Source: Haloarcula vallismortis ATCC 29715 (GTDB lineage: Archaea > Halobacteriota > Halobacteria > Halobacteriales > Haloarculaceae). From it: 64,000 nucleotides of DNA. This document shows, in pieces, positions 44,999 through 55,583 of this stretch. Location: assembly GCF_000337775.1 (NCBI RefSeq), contig NZ_AOLQ01000007.1:147028-211027 (forward strand), written 5' to 3'. The position numbers and the translations under genes were made by a program. The notes beneath the pieces are model-generated. The model was not told the origin of the DNA. It did not search any database and was given only the letters and a program-made list of their open reading frames with translations. Each line of letters opens with the position of its first letter. The first letter of the stretch is position 1.

Positions 44999-47900
44999 AT
45001 GAGCGAGGCGCTTCGCGGCCGACATCTCGATGGCGAGACAGATGTCGTCGGCGAACGAATTCGGGTGTTACACATCGATGACGACCCTGACTTCGTGGCT
45101 GTCGCAGCGGATTCTCTGGAGGCTGCAGACGACCGTATCTCCGTCGAAACCGCGACCAGCGCACGCGACGGGCTCGACCGGCTCGCCGAAAACGGATTCG
45201 ACGCTGTCGTCTCCGACTACGACATGCCAAAGATGAACGGCATCGAACTGCTCGATGCGATTCGGGAGACGAACCCGAGCCTGCCGTTCATTCTGTTCAC
45301 CGGCAAAGGCAGCGAGGAGGTAGCCAGTGAAGCGATCTCGATGGGCGTCACCGACTATCTACAGAAGTCATTCGGGGTTGAGGTGTACGAACTGCTGGCC
45401 AACCGCATCGAAAACGCGGTCTCCGAGTACCGCGCGAAGCAACAGGCCGCCGAGTCAGAGCGCCGCGTCCGTGAGCTCACCGAGGCGACTAACGACATCC
45501 TCTGGGAGTTCACGGCCGATCTGAGCGAAGTACTTGTGATAAACTCCGCCTACGAGGACATCTGGGGGCGGTCAGTGGCCGCTCTTCGGGACAACCCCTA
45601 TGACTTCCTAAACGGCATCCATCCCGAAGACCGCGAACTGATGAAAGACGCGATGCGGCGTCTCATGGACGGCAAGTCGGCCGACATAGAGTGCCGTGTC
45701 AATGCAACCGAAGGGTATCAGCGCTGGGTCTGGATACAGGGCGAGCCGGTCACGAACGACGACGGCGAGATGGTTCGAGTGGCTGGATTCGCTCGTGACA
45801 TCACCGAGCGCCGGAACCACGAGCGCGAACTTGAAGCCACCAAGAACCAGCTCGCGGAACACAACAAGACGCTCCGGAAGCTCTACGAGATCAGCGCTGA
45901 CCCCGACGCCTCGTTTGAGGAAAAGATTCAGGCGGTGTTAGATCTGGGCCGGGAGCGGCTGGGGACCACTGGCGCGTTCCTGTCCGCGAACGATGCTGAC
46001 CGCGACGAGTTCACCATCCGCTATGCGAGCGGGAGCGACAAGCGGCTCAAACCGGGGACTATCACACCGCTGTCGGAGGCGTACTGCCGGAAGATGATCG
46101 ACGCAGGGAGCGTCATGGCAATCGCGGAGGCGTCCGAAGAAGGCTGGGCATCAGACCCGGCATACGAACGGTGGGACTACGAGACGTACATCAGCGGCGA
46201 GGTCCGTGTCCGTAACGCCCATTCAGGCAGCCTCTGTTTCGTCGACCGGGAGGCCCGCAAGACCCCCTTCACCGAGGACGAGAAGACGTTCGTCCATCTC
46301 GCGGCACAGTGGGTGAGCTACGAACTCGAACGGAAGCAACGCGAGGAGCGCCTCGAACGGTACAAGGAGTACACCGACGACATGCTTGACGCCATCGACG
46401 ACGTGTTCTACGTCCTCGACAGCGACGGCCGCTTCCGGCGCTGGAACGAGAGCCTGCTGAACGTGACTGGCTACTCGGCCGCCGAAGTAGCCGGGACTCA
46501 CGGGTCTGAGTTCTTCCCGGAGACGCATCAGGACCTCGTTGGGGCCGCTATCGAGTCGGTGTTCGAGGGGGGTACCACCCGTGTCGAGGTACCGTTTATT
46601 ACGAAATCGGGGGACCAGATTCCCCACGAGTTCACGGCGACCCGCGTCGAGGACCCCGACGGGAACCCGATGCTGGCCGGCATCGGCCGTGACATTACCG
46701 ACCGGAAGCGCCGCGAGCAGGAGCTTACACGCACGAAGGAGCTCCTCGACCAGGCCCAGCGAATCGCGAGCGTCGGCGGCTGGGAGATAGACGTGACGAG
46801 CGAGCCGCCGGAGATGACGGCGACGAGCGAGTTCTACCGGTTACACGGACTGTCGCCGGACGACGAGCTGAGCGTCGAATCCATCGTCGACCTGTACCAC
46901 CCCGACGATAGGGAGACTGTCCGGTCGGAGTTCCAGCGGGCGATAGAGACAGCCGAGGGATACGACATGGAGGTGCGTATCGGAGACGACGAGCACTACC
47001 GATGGGTGCGCGCACTGTGTGAACCGGTTACTGAGAACGGCGACGTTGTCAAGCTCAGGGGCTCTATCCAGGACATCACCGACAGAAAACTCCGTGAGCG
47101 CGAGCTGGAGGAGGCACGCGAGCGGATGGAGATCGCGCTAAAAACCACCAATGCGGTCGTCTGGGACCGCGAGTTCGAGTCGGGCGATCTGGCGTACTAC
47201 CCCGGGTCCGAGACGCTGTATGGCACTGACATCGAGTCACTGGACGAGTTTCTGCCGCTGGTCCATCCCGAGGACCAGCCGGACGTGGCGGCCCGCATCG
47301 AATCGGCAACTGAGACCGGCATGTACGAAGCCGAGTTCCGGATCATCCGTGACGGCGAGGTCCGCTGGATGGAAGCGAAGGGCCGCGTCGAATCCGACGG
47401 CGACGGGACGCCGGTTCGGGCAATCGGCATCGACCGTGACATCACCGAGCGAAAGCGCCGAGAGCAGGAACTGGAGGAGACGAACGAACGCCTCGAAGAG
47501 TTCACGAGCATCGTCAGCCACGACCTCAGGAACCCACTCTCCGTCGCCGAGGGCCGCATCGAGCTGGCCCGGCAAGAGGACGACAGCGAACACCTCGACA
47601 GCGCCAGCGACGCACTCGCGCGGATGCGAACACTCATCGACGACCTGCTCGCTGCCGCACGCGACGAGCAGTCGGCAGTTGAGGCCGGCGTAGTGGCGCT
47701 CGCGGACACGGCCAGACAGTGCTGGCACAACGTCGAAACCGGCGACGGTGAACTCATTGTCGAGGGGGACGCCGTCATTCGCGCCGACGGGAGCCGACTG
47801 GAGCAACTGCTCGAAAACCTGTTCAGCAACAGTATAGAGCACGGCGGCGACGATGTGACAGTTACCCTCGGGGAGCTTGACGACGGCTTCTACGTCGAGG

Positions 47901-48097
47901 ACGACGGCGAGGGTATCGACGAGGAAAACCGGTCGCGCGTGTTCGAGACCGGCTACTCGACATCGGACGACGGGACTGGCTTCGGGCTCTGGATCGTCGC
48001 GGAGATCGCCGACGCCCACGGCTGGACGGTGACCATCGACGAGGGGGGCGAGGGCGGGGCACGGTTCGAGATTACCGGTGTCGATATCGCGGAGTGA
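44999..48097 (+). CDS. large hybrid sensor histidine kinase: REC-PAS-GAF-PAS-PAS-PAS-HisKA-HATPase
   Basis: This 1032-residue soluble protein begins with a receiver (about 20-140, acidic pocket D27-D29, phospho-acceptor D73 in VSDYDMP). A PAS/PAC pair (about 160-275), a GAF domain (about 300-450), and three more PAS/PAC units (about 465-585, 590-705 and 710-830) follow. Each PAC ends in an IxDITxRK-type sequence. The kinase core has FTSIVSHDLRNPLS, LLENLFSNSIEHG and TGFGLWIVAEIADAHGW. The many PAS units suggest integration of several redox, light or ligand signals. The ATG at 44999 was preferred over a TTG at 44993. Confidence 0.9.
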   Translation: MSEALRGRHLDGETDVVGERIRVLHIDDDPDFVAVAADSLEAADDRISVETATSARDGLDRLAENGFDAVVSDYDMPKMNGIELLDAIRETNPSLPFILFTGKGSEEVASEAISMGVTDYLQKSFGVEVYELLANRIENAVSEYRAKQQAAESERRVRELTEATNDILWEFTADLSEVLVINSAYEDIWGRSVAALRDNPYDFLNGIHPEDRELMKDAMRRLMDGKSADIECRVNATEGYQRWVWIQGEPVTNDDGEMVRVAGFARDITERRNHERELEATKNQLAEHNKTLRKLYEISADPDASFEEKIQAVLDLGRERLGTTGAFLSANDADRDEFTIRYASGSDKRLKPGTITPLSEAYCRKMIDAGSVMAIAEASEEGWASDPAYERWDYETYISGEVRVRNAHSGSLCFVDREARKTPFTEDEKTFVHLAAQWVSYELERKQREERLERYKEYTDDMLDAIDDVFYVLDSDGRFRRWNESLLNVTGYSAAEVAGTHGSEFFPETHQDLVGAAIESVFEGGTTRVEVPFITKSGDQIPHEFTATRVEDPDGNPMLAGIGRDITDRKRREQELTRTKELLDQAQRIASVGGWEIDVTSEPPEMTATSEFYRLHGLSPDDELSVESIVDLYHPDDRETVRSEFQRAIETAEGYDMEVRIGDDEHYRWVRALCEPVTENGDVVKLRGSIQDITDRKLRERELEEARERMEIALKTTNAVVWDREFESGDLAYYPGSETLYGTDIESLDEFLPLVHPEDQPDVAARIESATETGMYEAEFRIIRDGEVRWMEAKGRVESDGDGTPVRAIGIDRDITERKRREQELEETNERLEEFTSIVSHDLRNPLSVAEGRIELARQEDDSEHLDSASDALARMRTLIDDLLAAARDEQSAVEAGVVALADTARQCWHNVETGDGELIVEGDAVIRADGSRLEQLLENLFSNSIEHGGDDVTVTLGELDDGFYVEDDGEGIDEENRSRVFETGYSTSDDGTGFGLWIVAEIADAHGWTVTIDEGGEGGARFEITGVDIAE

Positions 48098-48119
48098 GAG
48101 AGCACGCTGTGTCAAACCG

Positions 48120-48830
48120 CTACACTGTGGCGAGCGGCGACACCGCCAGCGCGATGCCGAGGACGAGCACCGGGTAGTCACGCCGGGCGAACGAAAGCGG
48201 CGGAAGCGTCGGGTTCCACGCGAAACAACGGGCCCGAAGGGCGACCGAGAGCCGGTCTGAGCGGTCAAGCGTCCGTTCGAGTGACCGGACGGCGAGCAGC
48301 CGAACGCGGTCCTGTAGCGAGCGGGCCTCGCCCCCACGAGCGTGGATTGCGTCGCGCACCTCCCGAACGTCCGCGAGTACAAGGGGGAACAGACGGACGA
48401 CCAGCGCCATCCCGATGCCGAGGATCTGACCGGGCTTGCCGGGAATCAGGCGCTGGACCGCCGCTCGCGTGTCCCGGACCGGCGTCGACGTGAGGTAGGC
48501 GGCACTGACGAACAACACCGGGAGGATGCGCCCGACGTACAGCGCTGAGCGGAGCGCCGGTTCGACCCGAAACCACGGCGGGCCGAGCGCCACACCAGCG
48601 ACGAACGGGGCCAGCGCTAACACGGCAAGGACGACCCGGTACGAGCGCAGGACGGCTAGCGGCGAGAGCCCGGCCGCCGCGAGCGTGCACAGCGCGAGCG
48701 CAGTCGTCCCGGCGAGCCACGGGAGGGTGGGATGCGCGACCGCGGCGATGGCGAGCCCGAACTGAACCAGCAGCTTCGACCGCGGGTCTAGCCGATGCGC
48801 AAACGTCGAGCCGGGTCGGTAGCTCAACAT
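48120..48830 (-). CDS. bioN: biotin ECF transporter T-component (BioN/EcfT, CbiQ family)
   Basis: This 236-residue membrane protein begins MLSYRPGSTFAHRLDPRSK and has about five transmembrane segments. The AIHARGGEARS stretch contains the Ala-Arg-Gly motif that couples EcfT to the ATPases. It overlaps the ATPase gene by seven bases. With BioY and BioM it forms a dedicated biotin importer. Confidence 0.88.
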   Translation of the reverse strand: MLSYRPGSTFAHRLDPRSKLLVQFGLAIAAVAHPTLPWLAGTTALALCTLAAAGLSPLAVLRSYRVVLAVLALAPFVAGVALGPPWFRVEPALRSALYVGRILPVLFVSAAYLTSTPVRDTRAAVQRLIPGKPGQILGIGMALVVRLFPLVLADVREVRDAIHARGGEARSLQDRVRLLAVRSLERTLDRSDRLSVALRARCFAWNPTLPPLSFARRDYPVLVLGIALAVSPLATV

Positions 48831-49528
48831 CGCGGATCTCGGATGCCGAGGTCCGGGAGGCTGTCGAGCGCTTCGGCTGGCGGCGCATCGAGAACGACCC
48901 GCCCCTCGTGCAGCGCAACGAGGCGGTCGGCCCGCTCATGGAGGTCCCGGAGGTCGTGTGTGACGACGATGATACCCGTTCCATCGGCGGCCAGCGCGTC
49001 GAGGTGATCGAGCACTGATTCTCTGGCCGGCCAGTCCAGCCCGACGAGTGGTTCATCGAGCACGAGGTAGTCAGGCTCCATGGCGAGCGCCCCGGCGATG
49101 GCGACGCGGGCTTGCTCGCCGCCGGAGAGGGCGTCGATACGGCTGTCAGCGGCACCGCCGAGGTCGACAGCGTCGAGCGCCGTTTCGACCCGGCGGTCGA
49201 TCTCGGCCCTGTCGAGACCAAGGTTCTCCGGGCCGAAGGCCACGTCAGCGCCGACGGTCGCGGCGACGAACTGGTCGCGAGGGTGCTGGAACACCATGCC
49301 GATGCGCGTCCGGGCGACGACGGGGTCGTCCGTCACGTCGGTGCCGTCGACGGTGACGGTTCCAGAATCCGGTGTCAGCAAGGCGTTGAGATGCCGGACG
49401 AGCGTCGTCTTCCCGCTCCCGTTCGGCCCGACGAGCAGACAGTACTGGCCGTCGGGTATCGACAGCGAGAGTCCATCGAGGACATCGACATCGCCATACC
49501 GGTAGCGCAGGTCGCTGGCCTCGATCAT
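48824..49528 (-). CDS. bioM: biotin ECF transporter ATPase (BioM/EcfA)
   Basis: This 234-residue ABC ATPase has Walker A GPNGSGKTT (about residues 34-42), signature LSGGEQARV and Walker B YLVLDEPLVGLD, and ends in the H-loop VTHDLRDL. A single ATPase serves the transporter, probably as a homodimer. It overlaps bioY by four bases. Confidence 0.9.
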   Translation of the reverse strand: MIEASDLRYRYGDVDVLDGLSLSIPDGQYCLLVGPNGSGKTTLVRHLNALLTPDSGTVTVDGTDVTDDPVVARTRIGMVFQHPRDQFVAATVGADVAFGPENLGLDRAEIDRRVETALDAVDLGGAADSRIDALSGGEQARVAIAGALAMEPDYLVLDEPLVGLDWPARESVLDHLDALAADGTGIIVVTHDLRDLHERADRLVALHEGRVVLDAPPAEALDSLPDLGIRDPRC

Positions 49529-50106
49529 CGACCGGCGAGGTACCCACCCTGCACGACGCCGACCGCGATACCGAGCTTCAGGAGGTCAAGCGGGATATAC
49601 GGAGCCATCACGGCCGCAGCGCGGGCGAACGGCAGCCCGGTGACCACTGCCAGCCACGGGACGCCGATAGCGTAGACGACGGCGACTGCCGCGGCGAGGG
49701 CGACGACCTGCACCGGGACAGAGAGGTCAGCGACCGGTTTCGGTGTGAGGCTCCGGTGTGCGATAGCGCCGGCGACGACCGCACCGACGAGGAAGCCGAC
49801 GAGGAAGCCGCCGGTCCCCTGCCCGGCAATGACATAGCCTAAGCCCGCGTTCGCGTTGGAGAACACCGGCGCGCCGGCGATACCGACAAGGACGTACAAC
49901 AGCAGGGCGACACCGCCCCACAGCGGCCCCAGCAGTAGGCCGGCGAAGAACATCCCGAACGGCTGCAGCGAGAACGGCGGCAGCGTCCCCGGGAGCGGAA
50001 TCGATATCTGTGCGAGCGCCGCGGTCAGCGCCGCGAGCAGCACCGCCTTGGTGAACCAGCCCACGGTGTCGTCATCAACGAGGTCGACGGATTGCTCTGT
50101 TGCCAT
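49525..50106 (-). CDS. bioY: biotin transporter S-component BioY
   Basis: This 193-residue membrane protein has about six transmembrane helices. LPPFSLQPFGMFFAGLLLG and the GTGGFLVGFLVGA stretch are typical of BioY, which binds biotin with high affinity. It leads the three-gene operon. A TATA-like ATATAG lies 26-31 bases before the ATG (50132-50137). Confidence 0.92.
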   Translation of the reverse strand: MATEQSVDLVDDDTVGWFTKAVLLAALTAALAQISIPLPGTLPPFSLQPFGMFFAGLLLGPLWGGVALLLYVLVGIAGAPVFSNANAGLGYVIAGQGTGGFLVGFLVGAVVAGAIAHRSLTPKPVADLSVPVQVVALAAAVAVVYAIGVPWLAVVTGLPFARAAAVMAPYIPLDLLKLGIAVGVVQGGYLAGR

Positions 50107-50131
50107 GGGTCTCCCTCTCTCGTCAACCGAA

Positions 50132-50137
50132 ATATAG
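50132..50137 (-). promoter_or_regulatory. TATA-like box of the bioYMN operon
   Basis: ATATAG (plus strand) is 26-31 bases before the ATG of bioY. Confidence 0.45.
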
Positions 50138-50180
50138 CCAGTGGTTCACAGAACGGAGTCGCGACGGCCGCCCGCCGAAC

Positions 50181-51563
50181 TCACTCGGCCGGCGTGACCC
50201 GAACGAGCACGTCGTCGCGCTCACGCGGGAACCCGTCGCCGGCCCGCCCGTCGCGGTTCGACGTGACGAGGAACAGCCCGCCGTCGGGCCCCTGCTCGAC
50301 GTGACGAATCCGGCCGAGTTCGTCGGCCAGCAGAGAATGCGTCGTCGCAGTGTAGGCGTCATCGGTCCAGTCGGCATCGTACACCTCGGCGTCGTCTCCC
50401 GGTGGCAGGTCCTGACCGGCCGGCGTCAGCGTCGTTGCGAGGAGTTTCTGGCCTTTCAAGCCGCCGGTGAGCAGGCGGTTCCGGAGTGATGGAACAGCAT
50501 CACCGGTGTAGAACAGCGAGCCGGAAGGAGCCCAGCCGCCGACGTTGCCCGTGTTTGCGAGCGGCCGCCGGACCTCCGGCCCGGCATCGAGATACTCCGC
50601 GTGTTCGCGAGTGTCGGGCCAGCCGTAGTAGCCCCCGGCTTCGAGGCGGTTGAGTTCGTCCCGTCCGGTCGGGCCGTGTTCGGAGGCGACGACGGTCCCG
50701 TCCGGGAGCCAGGCCAGCCCCTGAGGGTTCCGGTGGCCGTAGGTGAACACCCGCGGGTCGCCCCCCAGATCCGGGTTGCCGGGCGCGGGGTCGCCCGCAG
50801 GCGTCACGCGAAGGACCTTCCCGCCGGGCGAGTCGGTGTCGGCGGACAGTTCGCCGTCGCCCGCGTCCCCGGTCGTAATCCAGAGGTAGTTCTCGGGGCC
50901 GAACGTGAGCCGGCCGCCGTTGTGTATCTTGCTCCCGGGAATGTCGTCGACGAGGACGGACTCCGTGGCGGCCGGGTCCTCGGCCGAGACATCCATCGCG
51001 ACGACCCGATTGAACCGCTCATCGTCCTCGGTCATCGTCGTGTAGTAGACGTACACCACCGGCGGGTCGGGGTAGGTCGGGTGTGCAGCGACGCCGAGCG
51101 TCCCGCCTTCACCGCCCGTTACCCACCAGCCGTCGTCGCTCGATTCCGCGTCGATGACCTCGGCTGGCTCGGTAACCGTCCGGACGCTGCCGTCGACAAA
51201 CGAGAGGACGCGACCGACACGTTCAGTGAGAAACAGCGTTCCGTCCGCAGCAAACGAGAGGTCCCACGGGATTTCGAGATCCTCGATGAGTGGTTCGGTG
51301 GCGAGCGGCGTGTCTGTCGGGGACGTGGTCGGAGCCGTCCAGTCGGTGTCCGGTGCCTGGCTCCGCTCGTGGCTGACGGACACGTCGTAGCGGTCCAGCG
51401 TCCGAGCTTGGCCTGTCGTCGTTGTGGCTGTCGGCGTCGGGTCCGGAAAGTCGGTCTGCGTCTCGGACTCACCGCGACAGCCGGCCAGCCCGGCCGCGCC
51501 GAGTCCGGCAAGGGCGGCGAGATACTGGCGACGAGAGCTGGCGTCGCGGCTGGACTTTCGCAT
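50181..51563 (-). CDS. PQQ-type soluble aldose sugar dehydrogenase-like lipoprotein
   Basis: This 460-residue protein begins MRKSSRDASSRRQYLAAL. The RR pair, hydrophobic stretch and lipobox LAGC indicate Tat export with a lipid anchor. The rest is a six-bladed beta-propeller of the glucose/sorbosone dehydrogenase family: GGEGGTLGVAAHP, GRLTFGPENYLWITTGDAGD and YGHRNPQGLAW are typical. Such enzymes oxidise sugars with PQQ, but PQQ use in this organism is unproven. A long upstream reading frame continues out of the gene and was rejected. Confidence 0.87.
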   Translation of the reverse strand: MRKSSRDASSRRQYLAALAGLGAAGLAGCRGESETQTDFPDPTPTATTTTGQARTLDRYDVSVSHERSQAPDTDWTAPTTSPTDTPLATEPLIEDLEIPWDLSFAADGTLFLTERVGRVLSFVDGSVRTVTEPAEVIDAESSDDGWWVTGGEGGTLGVAAHPTYPDPPVVYVYYTTMTEDDERFNRVVAMDVSAEDPAATESVLVDDIPGSKIHNGGRLTFGPENYLWITTGDAGDGELSADTDSPGGKVLRVTPAGDPAPGNPDLGGDPRVFTYGHRNPQGLAWLPDGTVVASEHGPTGRDELNRLEAGGYYGWPDTREHAEYLDAGPEVRRPLANTGNVGGWAPSGSLFYTGDAVPSLRNRLLTGGLKGQKLLATTLTPAGQDLPPGDDAEVYDADWTDDAYTATTHSLLADELGRIRHVEQGPDGGLFLVTSNRDGRAGDGFPRERDDVLVRVTPAE

Positions 51564-51612
51564 AGATTTCACTGACGGGTAAAGAAGAATAAAGATGTCG
51601 GAGACGGCCGGG

Positions 51613-52233
51613 TTAGCGAGCGGCAGCCGCGACGCGTTCTTTCTCTTCTTTCTGATTGACCGCGTAGGTCTGGACGTCGTCGTTGGCAGCACCGACGAGC
51701 TGCTGGGCGAGCGCCTCGGCGGCACTCGTGGTGGTCTTGAACGAGCCACCGTAGACGCCCTCGGCGAGGAACTTCAGGGCCTGGTCGACGCGGCGCTGTG
51801 GCGCGACGTCGACGGCCTTCGGGACCGAAATCCCACCGTATTTCAGCCGGACGGTCTCCTCTCGGGGGGCGCTGTTCTCGACCGCACTGACGAGCACCTG
51901 AATCGGGTTCTCGTCGGTGCGCTCGTGAACGATTTCGAACGCCTCAGTGACGATGGAGGTCGCAAGCTGTTTCTTGCCAGTGTTTTCGTCGGTCTGCATC
52001 AAGCGGTTGATCAGCCGTTCGACGATGCTGATCTCGCTTTTCTTGAACTGCTTGTCCGCGTGTCGCCCCATGGTGTGGGCGATCGGCGTGACGGTGATGT
52101 AGCGCTCGGTCGAGGGGTCGGCGTACTCGATGTCCGTGATTTCCCACTCGCCGAACAGCTTCGCACGGGCCGTCTCGGACTCGCTTTCCGCAGCCGCGTC
52201 AGCGTCAGCCTCGGGTGTGTCTTCGGCACTCAT
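51613..52233 (-). CDS. rpsG: 30S ribosomal protein S7
   Basis: This 206-residue uS7 begins with an acidic extension and continues into the family core KFLAEGVYGGSFKTTTSAAE, ending AVNQKEEKERVAAAAR. It binds 16S rRNA in the head. It starts two bases after the S12 stop, forming the classic str-operon pair. Confidence 0.95.
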   Translation of the reverse strand: MSAEDTPEADADAAAESESETARAKLFGEWEITDIEYADPSTERYITVTPIAHTMGRHADKQFKKSEISIVERLINRLMQTDENTGKKQLATSIVTEAFEIVHERTDENPIQVLVSAVENSAPREETVRLKYGGISVPKAVDVAPQRRVDQALKFLAEGVYGGSFKTTTSAAEALAQQLVGAANDDVQTYAVNQKEEKERVAAAAR

Positions 52234-52235
52234 GG

Positions 52236-52664
52236 TTATCGGACCGGTTTCTCCGCGTTCCCGCGAACGAGTTCGATGAGAGAGACGCCGTTGACCTTCT
52301 CGACCTTGTAGTTGACACCGGAGAGGTCGCCCATCGCGCGGCCTTTCGCCCCGCCGATACCCGCGATCGTGACCTCGTCGTGCTCGTCGATGAAAGAGAT
52401 AGCGCCGTCACCGGGACAGAATGCGGTGACCTGCTTACCGTTCTTGATGAGCTGGACGCGGACACACTTCCGGATAGCGGAGTTAGGCTGCTTGGCCTCG
52501 ATTCCGACTTTCTCCAGTACGATACCTCGTCCCTGGGGCGCACCCTCGAGCGGGTCAGACTTCTTGCCCAGGCCGCGTTCGCGACGCGCGTAGTCAGTGT
52601 CAGACCACCGGTGCTTCTGGCGGTCCTTCTTGAGCTTGCGCGCGGCGTACTTGCCGTTCGCCAT
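52236..52664 (-). CDS. rpsL: 30S ribosomal protein S12
   Basis: This 142-residue uS12 begins [20 protein letters not shown] and contains [19 protein letters not shown], the decoding-centre loop. The start at 52664 gives the family length; an upstream ATG at 52673 would add three residues. A TATA-like CTTAAG lies about 30 bases upstream (52692-52700). It is the first gene of the S12-S7 pair. Confidence 0.96.
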   Translation of the reverse strand: MANGKYAARKLKKDRQKHRWSDTDYARRERGLGKKSDPLEGAPQGRGIVLEKVGIEAKQPNSAIRKCVRVQLIKNGKQVTAFCPGDGAISFIDEHDEVTIAGIGGAKGRAMGDLSGVNYKVEKVNGVSLIELVRGNAEKPVR

Positions 52665-53139
52665 AGTAGGCACTGGTACCTTTCGGAGGTACTTAAGACT
52701 CCTCTTTCGGACTCAGCCGGTAGCGTCGCCGTGTGTGGCGTTCTATGGCATAGACCGATGAGGAAGTGCGGTAGATAACACTGAGAGAGTGCCACGACAA
52801 CGACAAAGAGACTGTCAGCAAGGTGTATCGGTCGGTGTATGGCGCTCACGACAACACTCCCACCGGTCGCCGAGACCCACTCTCCGCGAGATCAGCCTCG
52901 CATCGGTGCTGACTGCCACTATCGGCTGCAGGCATTGCGATGGAGCCACCGCCCGAGAGTAGCGGGAGGCTACGCAGTCGTACAGCCGACGAGAGACATA
53001 TCAGGGGCCACGAATGTCAGTGCCGAACTCCGTCAGGTCGGCAATAGCTCGCGCACACGCGGAATCAGGTGTGATAACTGGGCAGATGGTTTCTAGTACC
53101 GGCGATTAAGTTATTCAGACAGACCTGCGGGTAGGATCT
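52665..53139. other. 475-base intergenic region without supported gene
   Basis: This gap separates divergent S12 and transducer genes. An 85-residue ORF (52839-53096) has atypical composition and no recognisable domain, so it was not called. A TATA-like GATTAAG near 53104-53110 is placed to drive the transducer gene, 30-36 bases from its ATG. Confidence 0.5.
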
Positions 53140-55527
53140 ATGAAACTCGAACAACGCCTCCCAGATATCGTCCGGCAAACGTATCTCCGGAAGTTGACGC
53201 TTATCATCCTCTGTATCGCCCTGCTCGTTGCAGGTGTCAGCGTCACTGCGGAACGGACGGTCGCAAACGAACTGACCGAACAGCGCGAGAACGAACTACA
53301 AACGGGTACCAGCCAGACGGCCACGACAACAGCAGACTGGGTCCGTAGCCAGCGAAACGCCGCTCGAACCCTCTCGACGCTGTCTGACGTTCAAGAGGGG
53401 AGTCCGACGATGATTCGTGGCGCGTTACAGCGGCAAGCGTTCTACCAGCCGGAGTCGGTGTATGCCATCCACTACGTTAACGAGGAAACGCTGGATATCA
53501 AGGAGTCGTCGCTGAGCGACCGCCGCGAGACGTCGCTCCGGACAGACGACTTCGAGTGGGAAGGTGGAAGCCTCTCGGTCACTGGGTCGAACTCCGTCGA
53601 TATGTCGAAAGTGTACACCTACGACGGGGGGAAGTACATCGCCTTCGCGAGCCCGGTCGCCCGGAGCGACAAGCTGGTCGTCGTGGTCCACAACGTGACC
53701 GCGCGGACGGCTCAGTTCCGTAACTCGATTGAGGGCGGTGAAACGCGGATTGTCCGACAGGACGGGACGGTCCAGTTCGCCGAGGACGCATCGACTATCG
53801 GCACGCAGTACAACGTCTCTGCCAACCTGACCGCACTCACAGCAGGAGAAAGCGACGTGGCCCGGAGCGGACCGTATCTGGTCGCTGCGGAGTCTGTGGA
53901 TGACACACCGTGGATCGTCGTCAAGCAGGCCCCGAAGTCGGCTGCTTTCGCGCTACGTGACAGTATTCAGGGGAGCTTCATCGCCATCATCGGCGTCTCA
54001 CTGGCCGGGTTCGCTCTCATCGGCGTCCTCGTCGGCCGTGGCATCATGCAGTCACTCAGACGGCTCTCGGCACAGGCGGAAGCCCTCGCAGTGGGCAACT
54101 TCGACACCGACATCGAACAGTCTGACCGCCTCGACGAGGTCGGCGATGTACAGAACGCATTCTACGAAATGAAGACGTATCTCGATACCGTCGCCGCACA
54201 GGCCGACGCGCTCTCCAGACAGGCGTTCGACGACCCGGCGCTCGACAAGGACGTGCCCGGCCAACTCGGAGCGTCGTTATCGAGCATGCACGGCAACCTC
54301 GAATCGTTCATCAGCGACCTCGAACAGGCCCAGCAGGAGGCCGAAGCGTCCAAAGCGGAAGCCGAAGAGCTGGCTGGGACGCTCGAACAACAGGCCGAGG
54401 AGTTCTCGGCCGTAATGCGGAAAGCGGCCGATGGCGACCTCACGCAGCGCCTCGATACCGACACAGATAACGACGCGATGGCCAACATCGCCACCGCGTT
54501 CAACGATATGCTCGCCCAGCTCGGCCAGACAGTCATGCGTATCCGTGAGTTCGCCGACGACGTCGACGGGTCCGCCGACCAGATCACCGCAAGCGCCACC
54601 GAGGTCCGTAGCGCCAGCGAAGAGGTCAGTGAATCCGTCCAGGAGATCGCCGACGGCGCGGAGACGCAGTACGAAAACATCGAGGAGACGGCCGACGAGA
54701 TGTCGGGCCTCTCCGCAACGGTCGAAGAGGTCGCAGCACAGGCCAACGAGGTTGCGGCTACGTCAGACGAGGCCGCCGATATCGGCGAAACCGGCAGTGA
54801 GCGTGCATCTGAGGCCATCGACGTGATGAACGACATCGAGACGCGGGCCGACGAAACAATCGACCGCGTCGAGTCACTCGACGAGGAGATGGAGCAGATC
54901 GGCGATATCGTCGACCTCATCGACGATATCGCAGAGCAGACGAACATGCTCGCGCTGAACGCCTCCATCGAGGCCGCCCGCGCCGGTGAGGCGGGTGAAG
55001 GGTTCGCCGTCGTCGCCGACGAAATCAAGGGCCTCGCACAGGAGACAACCGAAGCCACCGAGGAGGTCTCGACGGTTATCGAAGACGTGCAAGACACCAC
55101 CGGTGACGCTGTAACCGACATCAGACAGATGGGTGACTCCGTCACTGACGGTATCGATACTGTCGACGACGCCATCGAATCGCTCGAGGCCATTGTCGAC
55201 CGCGTCGAGGAAGTCAACGACGGCATTCAGTCCATTAGCGACGCCACCGACGAACAGGCCGCGACGACGGAGGAGGTCGTCGCAATGACCGACGAGGTCG
55301 GGACGATCAGCGAGGAAACCGCTTCCAGCGCTGAGAACGTCGCCGCCGCCGCTGAGGAACAGACCGCGACGATCAACGAAGTCACCAGCGGCATCCAATC
55401 CCTGTCCGATCAGGCCGGCGACCTCAGCGAACTCCTGCAGACGTTCGACGTCGATAGCGGAACCACACACAGCGATACCGACGTGTACGAACACGGAGCC
55501 GACGACTCGGCCGCTGGCGACGACTGA
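53140..55527 (+). CDS. methyl-accepting transducer (Htr-type, membrane)
   Basis: This 795-residue transducer has TM1 (about 19-37), an extracellular sensor region (about 38-277), TM2 (about 278-302), a HAMP region (about 303-355) with a second HAMP-like segment, and the cytoplasmic signalling hairpin. The tip contains [20 protein letters not shown] and [14 protein letters not shown] (about 597-645). Multiple glutamate pairs flanking the hairpin fit methylation sites. It would sense a ligand outside the cell and control CheA, which is not in the window. It lies opposite and between S12 and the nusA-like gene. Confidence 0.9.
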   Translation: MKLEQRLPDIVRQTYLRKLTLIILCIALLVAGVSVTAERTVANELTEQRENELQTGTSQTATTTADWVRSQRNAARTLSTLSDVQEGSPTMIRGALQRQAFYQPESVYAIHYVNEETLDIKESSLSDRRETSLRTDDFEWEGGSLSVTGSNSVDMSKVYTYDGGKYIAFASPVARSDKLVVVVHNVTARTAQFRNSIEGGETRIVRQDGTVQFAEDASTIGTQYNVSANLTALTAGESDVARSGPYLVAAESVDDTPWIVVKQAPKSAAFALRDSIQGSFIAIIGVSLAGFALIGVLVGRGIMQSLRRLSAQAEALAVGNFDTDIEQSDRLDEVGDVQNAFYEMKTYLDTVAAQADALSRQAFDDPALDKDVPGQLGASLSSMHGNLESFISDLEQAQQEAEASKAEAEELAGTLEQQAEEFSAVMRKAADGDLTQRLDTDTDNDAMANIATAFNDMLAQLGQTVMRIREFADDVDGSADQITASATEVRSASEEVSESVQEIADGAETQYENIEETADEMSGLSATVEEVAAQANEVAATSDEAADIGETGSERASEAIDVMNDIETRADETIDRVESLDEEMEQIGDIVDLIDDIAEQTNMLALNASIEAARAGEAGEGFAVVADEIKGLAQETTEATEEVSTVIEDVQDTTGDAVTDIRQMGDSVTDGIDTVDDAIESLEAIVDRVEEVNDGIQSISDATDEQAATTEEVVAMTDEVGTISEETASSAENVAAAAEEQTATINEVTSGIQSLSDQAGDLSELLQTFDVDSGTTHSDTDVYEHGADDSAAGDD

Positions 55528-55583
55528 GCGCAGTCGCTCTCGGGTACGGTTTCGAAAACAGCGAGACGGCCGAATAGCCCCGT

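Noticed and set aside
52839..53096. 85-residue ORF in the spacer before the transducer
   Set aside because: Composition unlike haloarchaeal proteins, no domain and no promoter at the right spacing.
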